Positions 1 to 5,014 of a stretch of DNA of 5,014 bases are shown here, in pieces (position 1 is the first letter of the stretch; each line of letters starts with the position of its first letter). A model generated the notes under the pieces. It saw only the letters and a list, made by a program, of their open reading frames with translations. It searched no databases and was not told the DNA's origin. Both the position numbers and the translations under genes were made by a program. The DNA comes from Desulfobulbaceae bacterium (lineage in GTDB: Bacteria > Desulfobacterota > Desulfobulbia > Desulfobulbales > Desulfurivibrionaceae), in contig PWOG01000135.1 in NCBI GenBank assembly GCA_003557565.1, positions 1-5,014 of the forward strand, read 5' to 3'.

Positions 1-1633
1 CAAGATACATCACTCCGATCCGGGGCGAATAGACTCCCTGCTCAAGGCGGCCGTAATGACGGTTACGCAGGCAGTCCCGCAGGTTGTTGATTCCCTGCTC
101 CAACTCGACGGCCTTCTGCATATCCACTCGGGCGGTGACATCCCGCAGGTTCTGGGTCATGAAAACCAGGGCCTCATGCACCGCCCGCAGCATTTCATGG
201 AGTTCATCCATCACGTCCTCGGGCACATCCAGGCCGTCTTCCAGGATCCTTTCATAGGTTCTGGACATCTCGTAATAGATGTCCCCCATCCGCTCCATCT
301 CATGGAGCATGTTCTGCATGTGCCTGATCTGGTTGATGGAGGTCAGGGACAGGTTGGCGTTTTCCAGGATCTGCACCAGATACTCGGCGATTTCCAGCTC
401 CAGCCGATCGGTAATTTTCTCCCTTTGTTCAATCTTTTCCAGAAACTTCTTCTGTTTCTGCTCATCCTTGAACAACAGCCCGGTAAAGGAAAAATGCATC
501 TTGACAATCAGCGCGGCAAACTGCTGGATTTCCCGCTGGGCCTGCTCTATGGATAACTCCGCCGAAGACATCAGGCCGGTATGGATATAGCGCAGATGAA
601 ACCCCTCCCGTTCTCCGGGTTTTTCCGGCTGGATGATTTCCACCAGCCGGACCAGCAGGGGTACAAAGGCAAATATCAGCAATACGTTGATAACGTTAAA
701 GGAAGTGTGGAACAGCGCCAGGGCCAGGGTGGCATTGGTCCGGGCGGCGGGATCATCGGTCAGCACCGACAGCCCTTCGGCGGTAATCATTTGCATCACC
801 CAGTCGATCCCCAGCAGAAACGGACTCATCACCAGCAGCATCCAGCCAACCCCGATGACGTTGAAGAACAGGTGAAAACGGGCCGCCCGCTTGGCCTGGA
901 CGTTGCCCACCAGGGCGGCGATATTGGCGGTCACGGTGGTGCCGATATTTTCCCCCAGGATCATGGCGGCGGCGATGGGAAAGGTGATCCAACCCTGGGC
1001 CAGCATGACCAGGGTAATGGCGGTGGCGGCCGAAGAGGACTGGGTCAGCAGGGTAAGAATGGTCCCCACCAGGACGAATAAAAGAACGGAGGCAAAACCG
1101 AAATCGGTAAAGCCGCTCAAAAAGGCGAACATCTCCGGATTTTCTTCGATACCGGGCACCGCCCCTTTGATGAAGTCCAGCCCGATAAAGAGAACACCAA
1201 AGCCGATCATCGCCTCGGCCATGTGGCGCAGCTTTTCGTTATTAAAAAAGAGAAAGGGGAAGAAGAGCCCGATCAGGCTGATGGCTATGGGAGTGATCTG
1301 AAACTTGAAGCCAAAGACCGAGACCATCCAGGCGGTGACCGTGGTGCCGATGTTGGCCCCCATGATCACCCCGGTGGACTCGATGAAGGTAATCAGGCCG
1401 GCGTTGACAAAACCCACCACCATGACCGTGGTGGTGGTGGATGACTGGGTAATGGCGGTGGTACCAAAACCGGTGGTGATACCCATCAGCCGGTTGCGGG
1501 TCATACCCTTGAGAATGGCCCGCAACTTGTTGCCGGCCACTTTTTGCAGTCCATCACTGAAGACTTTCATCCCATAAATGAAAAGCCCCAGGGAACCGAT
1601 CAGCTGAAGAAAATCAAATAGAGAATATGTCAT
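1..1633 (-). CDS. Na+/phosphate cotransporter family protein with C-terminal PhoU-like domain (3' end cut by window edge)
   Basis: Inner-membrane protein of the NptA/YjbB-like Na/Pi-cotransporter family, predicted to move phosphate with sodium. I read 544 codons from ATG at 1633 without a stop to the left edge. The family's inverted duplication is clear. Repeat 1 has TQSSTTTTV (62-70) and GANIGTTVT (92-100). Repeat 2 has TQSSSAATA (197-205) and GENIGTTVT (227-235). FHLFFNVIG (253-261) and FHTSFNVIN (309-317) are further family-like motifs. Hydrophobic segments fill about 8-330. From about 345 the protein is soluble, charged and helical (for example HEMERMGDIYYEM, 444-456), as in PhoU-like regulatory tails. 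YjbB-type proteins are about 540-600 residues, so little is missing. GAGGG lies just upstream of the ATG. The first motif is QSST rather than the usual QSSS. The family call is firm; whether phosphate is the real substrate, and whether flow is uptake or efflux, is inferred. Confidence 0.93.
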   Translation of the reverse strand, partial: MTYSLFDFLQLIGSLGLFIYGMKVFSDGLQKVAGNKLRAILKGMTRNRLMGITTGFGTTAITQSSTTTTVMVVGFVNAGLITFIESTGVIMGANIGTTVTAWMVSVFGFKFQITPIAISLIGLFFPFLFFNNEKLRHMAEAMIGFGVLFIGLDFIKGAVPGIEENPEMFAFLSGFTDFGFASVLLFVLVGTILTLLTQSSSAATAITLVMLAQGWITFPIAAAMILGENIGTTVTANIAALVGNVQAKRAARFHLFFNVIGVGWMLLVMSPFLLGIDWVMQMITAEGLSVLTDDPAARTNATLALALFHTSFNVINVLLIFAFVPLLVRLVEIIQPEKPGEREGFHLRYIHTGLMSSAELSIEQAQREIQQFAALIVKMHFSFTGLLFKDEQKQKKFLEKIEQREKITDRLELEIAEYLVQILENANLSLTSINQIRHMQNMLHEMERMGDIYYEMSRTYERILEDGLDVPEDVMDELHEMLRAVHEALVFMTQNLRDVTARVDMQKAVELEQGINNLRDCLRNRHYGRLEQGVYSPRIGVMYL

Positions 1634-1674
1634 GGACCCTCGGGTTAACTGCGCCCACAATCAACGGGGACTGG

Positions 1675-1702
1675 GAAATACATAAATCTGATGGACTTGC
1701 AA
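1675..1702 (-). promoter_or_regulatory. possible promoter of the Na/Pi transporter gene
   Basis: On the minus strand a TTGCAA (1702-1697) is followed after 16 bases by TATTTC (1680-1675), about 40 bases before the ATG at 1633. The match to sigma-70 boxes is modest. The T-rich run just upstream (1701-1709 on the plus strand is A-rich) could help as an UP-like element. This is a candidate only. Confidence 0.25.
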
Positions 1703-1712
1703 AAAAAATAAG

Positions 1713-1752
1713 GTAACCGTTCACCAGGGCCAACCAAGTGTTGATTTAACGG
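1713..1752 (+). repeat. 40-bp dispersed repeat, copy 1 (inverted relative to 3677-3716)
   Basis: This 40-base stretch reappears on the opposite strand at 3716-3677 with 38 of 40 bases identical; the two differences are at offsets 10 and 25. It begins with GTAACCGTTCACC, which matches the end motif of the other palindromic modules in this spacer. It lies about 80 bases upstream of the transporter start. It contains no reading frame of note. Whether it is a REP-like extragenic element, the end of a relic mobile unit or a regulatory site cannot be told from one window. Confidence 0.85.
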
Positions 1753-1755
1753 ACT

Positions 1756-1829
1756 GTAAACGTTCAGCGGTGCCCCGGATTCGGGTAAGCCAGCCAAGCG
1801 CCGCGTACGTAAGCCTGGTTGATCGCCCG
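1756..1829 (+). repeat. degenerate repeat fragments of the palindromic family
   Basis: GTAAACGTTCAG (1756-1767) matches 10 of 12 bases of the motif at 1713-1724 in direct orientation. GCGGTGCCCCG (1767-1777) is identical to 2082-2092 in the right arm of the long palindrome. Positions 1806-1829 match the loop-side segment 2051-2074 at about 19 of 24 bases, sharing GTACGT and GATCGCC. Together they read as decayed or rearranged pieces of the palindrome at 1993-2104. Confidence 0.5.
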
Positions 1830-1880
1830 AAGATGGGTGCAGCTGTTCGTTTAGAAAACAATGATCACGACGGCCAATGG

Positions 1881-1929
1881 TTAAGCAGTCACCCGATCCC
1901 GCAAGATACGGTACCCTGTGACCGCTGGC
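1881..1929 (+). repeat. short degenerate copy of the long palindrome
   Basis: 1881-1911 matches 1994-2024 at 23 of 31 bases. The part from about 1909 resembles the right arm (ACGGTACCCTGTGACCGCT against GCGGTGCCCCGTGATCGCT). It is therefore like the long palindrome with its central part missing. Its own arms still pair, with GTCAC (1888-1892) against GTGAC (1918-1922) and AGC against GCT outside. Confidence 0.6.
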
Positions 1930-1969
1930 GCAAAAACCGGCGGCTGCCGACAACACCAGGCCGGTAATT

Positions 1970-2120
1970 GTACCTGATCACGGGGTCGACGGGGTAAGCG
2001 GTCACGGGATGCCGCAGGTTGCGGCAAGCGAGACGGCGATGCGTACATCAAGTACGTGAGCCGGATCGATCGCCGCAACCTGCGGTGCCCCGTGATCGCT
2101 TACCGGTAATCTAATCAGGT
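1970..2120 (+). repeat. long imperfect palindrome (33-base arms, hairpin-forming)
   Basis: Arms 1993-2025 and 2072-2104 pair over 33 positions with 29 Watson-Crick matches. CCGCAGGTTGCGGC (2012-2025) pairs perfectly with 2072-2085. Of the four non-matching positions, three (2001, 2010, 2011) would be G-U wobbles in a plus-strand RNA but A-C mismatches in a minus-strand RNA. The loop side holds a second small stem, CGTAC (2042-2046) with GTACG (2052-2056). Outside the main arms ACCTGAT (1972-1978) and ATCAGGT (2114-2120) are complementary, and CCGGTAAT occurs at 1961-1968 and 2103-2110. GTACCTGATCACGGGG (1970-1985) also resembles the right-arm end. It has no protein-coding content. Confidence 0.85.
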
Positions 2121-2130
2121 TAACGGGTAG

Positions 2131-2160
2131 CCGGCTTTTACTACATATAAAACAGGCCGG
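2131..2160 (+). other. hairpin between the long palindrome and the terminator
   Basis: CCGGC (2131-2135) pairs with GCCGG (2156-2160), and TTTTA (2136-2140) with TAAAA (2148-2152). The loop has seven bases and CAG (2153-2155) bulges. It is not followed by a T-run within ten bases on either strand, so it is not by itself an intrinsic terminator. It may be part of a longer structured transcript. Confidence 0.5.
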
Positions 2161-2206
2161 TCAACTGAAAATGGCATTTTTTTTAACCCGACAGCGGCCC
2201 GGCGGC

Positions 2207-2229
2207 GCGGCACCGGTGCCGCTTTTTTT
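2207..2229 (+). terminator. rightward rho-independent terminator
   Basis: The 16-base perfect palindrome GCGGCACCGGTGCCGC (2207-2222) folds as a six-base stem with a CCGG loop, and seven T follow (2223-2229). A longer alternative stem uses AGCGGC near 2192-2197 with GCCGCT. The T-run is on the plus strand, so it stops rightward transcription, although no plus-strand protein gene lies upstream. On the minus strand the hairpin is followed by GCGCCGCC, not T, so it is a poor terminator for the sulfite reductase gene. Confidence 0.65.
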
Positions 2230-2240
2230 CGCTTGCGGGG

Positions 2241-2864
2241 CTAAACCTCCGGAAAAGGGAAATCGGTTTCGTTCAGCAAACGGGCCATGCGCTGTTTTTT
2301 CTCGGTCTTGCGGTCGTGGTAGGCCAGCAGGGTTTCCACGGTCTCGATCACCTGTTCGGCGTCGGCCCCGCGGGCGATACGACGGCCTACCACCGGGTTG
2401 GGACCGCCTTTGCCGCCGGCATAGATATCAAAACCCTTTTTGGTGCCCATGATGCCGATATCGGTGGTCTTGACCCCGGAACAGCAGAAAGGGCAACCGG
2501 AAATGGCGATTTTGATCTTGGGCTTAAAAGGCCCGCGCTCCTGGAAATAATCCATGAGCCGGCGGGATAGTTCTTCGGGCTCCTGGACCCCGGCACTGCA
2601 GTCCCGCCGGCCGATGCAGACCCGGGGGGTGGGAAATTTGCCCGGCCCCTTGAAATCCACCCCAAAGGGCGCCAGCTCGGCCCTGGCCTGGGCCAGCTGT
2701 TCTTCATCCAGGCCCATCAGGCGCAGGTTCTGCAGGGTGGAAAGATAAACTTCCAGGCCGTAACGCTGGGCCAGTTCGTAGGCCTTGGCCATCACCGGCA
2801 GGGGCAGGCGACCGGCGGGCAGAAGAATGGTAAGTCGGTTTTGTTTACTGGCTTCGCTGCTCAT
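2241..2864 (-). CDS. small assimilatory-type siroheme/[4Fe-4S] sulfite reductase (single-module, 207 aa)
   Basis: Cytoplasmic redox enzyme of the nitrite/sulfite reductase family, here reduced to one module of about 23 kDa. Residues about 8-73 (with STLQNLRLMGL) look like the ferredoxin-like half domain. The rest carries the coupled siroheme/[4Fe-4S] cysteines C83-x5-C89 (CIGRRDC) and C124-x3-C128 (CPFCC). FDIYAGGKGG (145-154) is also typical. The size and layout match the low-spin P590 sulfite reductase of Desulfovibrio and the small Dsr-like proteins of methanogens, far shorter than the two-module CysI. I start at ATG 2864 because AGG lies six bases upstream. The in-frame TTG at 2870 would add two residues but abuts that AGG. 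No partner gene for electron delivery or siroheme synthesis is adjacent. The family call is firm; sulfite as substrate and an assimilatory role are inferred. Confidence 0.92.
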   Translation of the reverse strand: MSSEASKQNRLTILLPAGRLPLPVMAKAYELAQRYGLEVYLSTLQNLRLMGLDEEQLAQARAELAPFGVDFKGPGKFPTPRVCIGRRDCSAGVQEPEELSRRLMDYFQERGPFKPKIKIAISGCPFCCSGVKTTDIGIMGTKKGFDIYAGGKGGPNPVVGRRIARGADAEQVIETVETLLAYHDRKTEKKQRMARLLNETDFPFPEV

Positions 2865-2879
2865 CCACAACCTCGCTCA

Positions 2880-2965
2880 CAGGTAAAAAAAAATTAAAAA
2901 AATTAATATCGAAACAGCCGACATTAATTACCATAATAATGCCATCACAGGGTTTGAAAAATCAA
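2880..2965 (-). promoter_or_regulatory. A/T-rich promoter region of the sulfite reductase, with a possible operator
   Basis: This stretch is sharply A/T-rich against GC-rich surroundings. A perfect inverted repeat, AATTAAT (2901-2907) and ATTAATT (2923-2929), has a 15-base spacer and could be a regulator site. On the minus strand TATTAT (2938-2933) is a fair -10 candidate, with only a weak TTTTTC (2961-2956) 17 bases upstream. I recognise no specific regulator consensus. With A/T this frequent here, part of the symmetry may be chance. Confidence 0.35.
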
Positions 2966-3018
2966 GAAAACCGTTATTTTTCCTTTCTCTTTCGGTGCTT
3001 TTCCGGTATTTATCAGGG

Positions 3019-3024
3019 TATAGA
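3019..3024 (+). promoter_or_regulatory. possible -10 box for the 139-residue protein gene
   Basis: TATAGA at 3019-3024 resembles a sigma-70 -10 element and would start transcription near 3031, just before the pairing segments at 3034-3088. No good -35 box is seen about 17 bases upstream, where the sequence is TGCTTT. The call is weak. Confidence 0.25.
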
Positions 3025-3033
3025 AAACAAACA

Positions 3034-3088
3034 CCCCGGCTATCCTCAACCTCTCCGCCAAAGTACAACAACGGCTTTCGAGCCGGGG
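3034..3088 (+). promoter_or_regulatory. 5' leader with two mutually exclusive hairpins
   Basis: CGGCT-TTCG-AGCCG (3072-3085) is a perfect five-base stem with a TTCG loop. The same right strand, extended as AGCCGGGG (3081-3088), can instead pair all eight bases with CCCCGGCT (3034-3041). The two structures cannot coexist. They lie about 40 bases upstream of the ATG at 3128, with the ribosome binding site downstream. No T-run follows either hairpin and no known riboswitch class is recognised. Confidence 0.35.
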
Positions 3089-3127
3089 GAACGGGCAACT
3101 TGAAACAAGAACAAGCAGGTACGAATA

Positions 3128-3547
3128 ATGGGCAGCCAGACCAGACCATACAGCGATAAAACAGCCGGCGCCATAGACCGCAAGCGGGAGCGGGAGCGGC
3201 AGAGCATGCTGCAAAACCTCTATCGGCAGGCTCCGGAGCTGGCCACCAAGCTGGTCCAGCGCCTGTTGGACAAACATATCATCGAGACCAACTCGCCGGA
3301 AGCCATCCGCGAGGCCTTCACCAACCTTTTTCACAAGTTGCCGGAGTTGGAGGAGTTCGACATCCAGTACAAGACCGCCCCCCTGCGCGGCCTGGTCAAC
3401 AACCCCAACTTCATCAGCCTCTATGTCACCCAGTATGTTGCCGAGGATCTCCTGGAACACGACAAAATCCAGGATGTTTACGGCGACGACCTGGAGATCT
3501 ACCAGGCGGTGGACTCGGTTCTGGGCTCTTTGCGCCCCCCGTCGTAA
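3128..3547 (+). CDS. protein of unknown function (139 aa), charged and helical
   Basis: I do not recognise this family. It is a complete frame from ATG 3128 to TAA 3545-3547, with GCAGG about eight bases upstream of the start. Strong G/C preference at third positions supports it, and the opposite-strand frame has the L/V/Q/G-rich make-up of an antisense shadow. It has no Cys or Trp, no signal peptide and no membrane segment, so it is probably a small cytosolic protein. Residues 18-25 (RKRERERQ) are strongly charged and encoded by a short GCGGGA repeat. Helix-like stretches cover about 26-50, 56-70 and 97-112. A distinctive segment is APLRGLVNNPNFISLYVTQY (84-103). The tail from about 112 is acidic. 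It diverges from the sulfite reductase gene across 263 bp, and its neighbours give no firm clue to function. Confidence 0.8.
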   Translation: MGSQTRPYSDKTAGAIDRKRERERQSMLQNLYRQAPELATKLVQRLLDKHIIETNSPEAIREAFTNLFHKLPELEEFDIQYKTAPLRGLVNNPNFISLYVTQYVAEDLLEHDKIQDVYGDDLEIYQAVDSVLGSLRPPS

Positions 3548-3551
3548 AACA

Positions 3552-3613
3552 CCCGGCAGCACCCAGGCGATCCCGGAGCCCACAATGCCTGGCGGTCACA
3601 AAGTGATGCCGGG
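3552..3613. repeat. nested inverted repeats downstream of the 139-residue protein gene
   Basis: CCCGGCA (3552-3558) pairs with TGCCGGG (3607-3613). Inside it CCAGGC (3563-3568) pairs with GCCTGG (3587-3592), and TCAC/GTGA (3597-3605 region) can form a third small stem. GGCGGTCAC at 3591-3599 recalls the end motif of the repeats at 1994-2005. No T-run follows on either strand, so this is not a classical intrinsic terminator. It may be a related palindromic element or a hairpin protecting the 3' end. Confidence 0.5.
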
Positions 3614-3662
3614 CAACCACACCTCCCCCCCCGACTTGGGACGTAACTTCCTGCTTTTACCC

Positions 3663-3716
3663 GTAACCGAACAGCCCCGTTAAATCAACACCTGGTTGGC
3701 CCTGGTAAACGGTTAC
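3663..3716 (-). repeat. 40-bp dispersed repeat, copy 2, with 7-base terminal inverted repeats
   Basis: 3716-3677 on the minus strand repeats 1713-1752 with 38 of 40 matches. This copy is closed by GTAACCG (3663-3669) against CGGTTAC (3710-3716), giving a 54-bp element with inverted ends. It begins nine bases past the speA stop codon, so it would lie in the 3' untranslated part of that mRNA. There is no T-run, so it is a weak candidate for termination. Confidence 0.75.
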
Positions 3717-3724
3717 ATTTATCT

Positions 3725-5014
3725 TTATTGCAGCCGTAAATAAGTATAGCCTTTCAGCCCCCGGTTGTATTCGGTGAGCAGCCGCATGGCCTCGTTGGGG
3801 CGCAGGCGGTCTTCCCGAATGGCCCGGTCGAACTGGCGCTTAAGCCTGCGGCCCAGGTCATTTTCGGTGTACTGCACCAGCGACAGCACCTTTTCCATGG
3901 TGGTGCCGGGGATGGTCTCCTCGATGTAATAGCCGTTTTCCTCGTCCTCATCGAGAAAGACATGGGCCTCGTTGACCCGGCCGAACAGGTTGTGCAGATC
4001 TCCCATGATATCCTGATAGGCGCCGGTAAGGAAAATCCCCAGGTAATAGGGCTCGCCGTTAAGTTCATGGAGCGGCAGGGTATCCACCCCCTCCTCGTAG
4101 AGATTGATGAACCGGGAAACCACTCCGTCGGAATCACAGGTGATATCGGCCAGGGTTCCGCGTCGCTGGGGTTCTTCGGTCAGACGGTGCAGGGGCATGA
4201 TGGGGAAGAGCTGGCCAAAACCCCAGTGGTCCAACAGTGACTGAAACACGCTGAAGTTGCACAGGTACTGATCACTGTACTTGTTTTCCAGCTCGACGAT
4301 CTCATCGGGGACATACTCCGCCCCCCGAAAAAATTTTAATACCTCCACCCCTACCAGCCAGAAGATCCGCTCCACCTCGGCCTTGACCTCCAGCTCGAGC
4401 AGCCCCAGCTCAAAGCGGCTCTGGGCCTCGCTCTTGTACTGCTGGGCGTCGTGGTAAGCCTCAAGGGGGTTGCGGTCGCTGATATTCTGGTAGGCATACC
4501 AGGCGTCATCGATGAGCTTGTGTTCGATGGTGGGGGCCACCGGCTCCTCTTCCACCTGGGCCTTTTTGATGTTGCCGAAGGTCTCCACCACCAGCAGGGA
4601 GTGATGGGCCACCAGGGCCCGGCCCGATTCGCTGATCACCACCGGATGCTCCACCCCCTCGGCGTCACAGACGTCCATTATATTGTAGATGACGTCCCGG
4701 GCGTATTCATTGAGGGAGTAGTTGATGGAGGAGTGGAAGGTGGTGCGGCTGCCGTCGTAATCGACCCCCAGGCCGCCCCCGACGTCGAGATACTCCAACT
4801 GGGGATGGGCCAGCTTGCTGAGCTTGGCGAAAAACATCGCCCCTTCCCGCACCGCTTTTTTAATGGTGAGAATATCGGGCACCTGGGAGCCGATGTGAAA
4901 GTGCACCAGCTTGAGGCAGTGGGCCAGCCCGGCCTCCTGGAGCAGTTTCGAGGCCCGCATGATATCCATGGAGCTCAAACCGAACTTGGCGTTTTCGCCG
5001 CCGCTTTTCTCCCA
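3725..5014 (-). CDS. speA: biosynthetic arginine decarboxylase, C-terminal 429 residues (5' end cut by window edge)
   Basis: PLP-dependent enzyme converting arginine to agmatine, the entry to putrescine and spermidine synthesis. The frame is open to the right edge (first visible codon TGG at 5014) and ends with TAA at 3727-3725. Numbered on the fragment, it has GGENAKFGLS (5-14), HFHIGSQ (38-44), DVGGGLGVDYDG (77-88, the glycine-rich cofactor loop), ESGRA (129-133), ITCDSDG (291-297, with the active-site Cys/Asp pair of fold-III decarboxylases) and GAYQDIMGDLHNLFG (331-345). These closely resemble Escherichia coli SpeA as I recall it. The full enzyme is about 630-660 residues, so roughly 200-230 N-terminal residues, including the PLP lysine, lie outside the window. 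A TTG at 4978 is internal, not the start. Nothing suggests damage. A 40-bp repeat follows the stop directly. Confidence 0.96.
   Translation of the reverse strand, partial: WEKSGGENAKFGLSSMDIMRASKLLQEAGLAHCLKLVHFHIGSQVPDILTIKKAVREGAMFFAKLSKLAHPQLEYLDVGGGLGVDYDGSRTTFHSSINYSLNEYARDVIYNIMDVCDAEGVEHPVVISESGRALVAHHSLLVVETFGNIKKAQVEEEPVAPTIEHKLIDDAWYAYQNISDRNPLEAYHDAQQYKSEAQSRFELGLLELEVKAEVERIFWLVGVEVLKFFRGAEYVPDEIVELENKYSDQYLCNFSVFQSLLDHWGFGQLFPIMPLHRLTEEPQRRGTLADITCDSDGVVSRFINLYEEGVDTLPLHELNGEPYYLGIFLTGAYQDIMGDLHNLFGRVNEAHVFLDEDEENGYYIEETIPGTTMEKVLSLVQYTENDLGRRLKRQFDRAIREDRLRPNEAMRLLTEYNRGLKGYTYLRLQ

Noticed and set aside
56..1577. Several plus-strand frames opposite the Na/Pi transporter
   Set aside because: The minus-strand frame is continuous for 544 codons with clear family motifs; the plus-strand frames overlap each other and show His/Gly/Pro/Gln-rich shadow composition.
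1645..2078. Short frames on both strands in the repeat-filled spacer (65-103 codons)
   Set aside because: They run through palindromic repeats, lack convincing start signals and have no recognisable domain.
1961..2110. CCGGTAAT direct repeat as a target-site duplication of the palindrome
   Set aside because: The right copy overlaps the end of the palindrome arm and the left copy is 24 bases away from the left arm, so the two do not flank the element cleanly.
1713..2120. CRISPR array
   Set aside because: The repeats differ in length and orientation, are degenerate, and have no regular spacers; no cas gene is present.
2945..3583. 212-codon open frame on the minus strand opposite the 139-residue gene
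   Set aside because: Its L/V/Q/G-rich, low-complexity make-up is what the complement of a GC3-rich gene gives. It runs into A/T-rich intergenic sequence, and the plus-strand frame has better composition and a plausible ribosome binding site.
1713..3716. Complete composite transposon or integron
   Set aside because: Inverted ends exist but there is no transposase, integrase or cargo typical of such elements, and no clear target-site duplication was found at the outer edges.
3725..4978. TTG at 4978 as the start of a short decarboxylase
   Set aside because: The same frame continues upstream to the window edge with SpeA-like residues (GGENAKFGL), so the start is outside the window.

Overview
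The window looks like a chromosomal segment from a GC-rich anaerobic bacterium, most likely a sulfate- or sulfur-metabolising member of the Desulfobacterota (former Deltaproteobacteria). This is inferred from the gene set (a small single-module assimilatory-type sulfite reductase, a PhoU-tailed Na/Pi transporter, a biosynthetic arginine decarboxylase) and from strong G/C preference at third codon positions. No taxonomic marker is present, so the placement is a judgement.

Layout, left to right. 1-1633 (minus): a Na+/phosphate cotransporter-family protein with a C-terminal PhoU-like region; its last residues lie beyond the left edge. 1634-2240: about 600 bp without a credible protein gene. It holds a cluster of degenerate palindromic repeat modules that share an end motif like GTAAGCGGTCAC, a long imperfect palindrome (core 1993-2104), a smaller hairpin (2131-2160) and a rightward intrinsic terminator (2207-2229). 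2241-2864 (minus): a 207-residue siroheme/[4Fe-4S] sulfite reductase. 2865-3127: a divergent intergenic region with an A/T-rich promoter-like part and a possible structured leader. 3128-3547 (plus): a 139-residue conserved-looking protein of unknown function, the only plus-strand gene. 3548-3724: a second repeat-bearing spacer. 3725-5014 (minus): the C-terminal two thirds of arginine decarboxylase SpeA, its start beyond the right edge.

The genes do not form an obvious single pathway: phosphate uptake, sulfite reduction and polyamine synthesis sit side by side, separated by repeat-filled spacers, and each is probably its own transcription unit. The most notable non-genic signal is a 40-bp sequence present twice in opposite orientation (1713-1752 and 3677-3716, 38 of 40 identical by eye). 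The two copies bracket the sulfite reductase and the unknown gene. The repeat modules in both spacers appear to belong to one palindromic family. I found no transposase, CRISPR array, tRNA, rRNA or defence system, and no convincing new multi-gene system.
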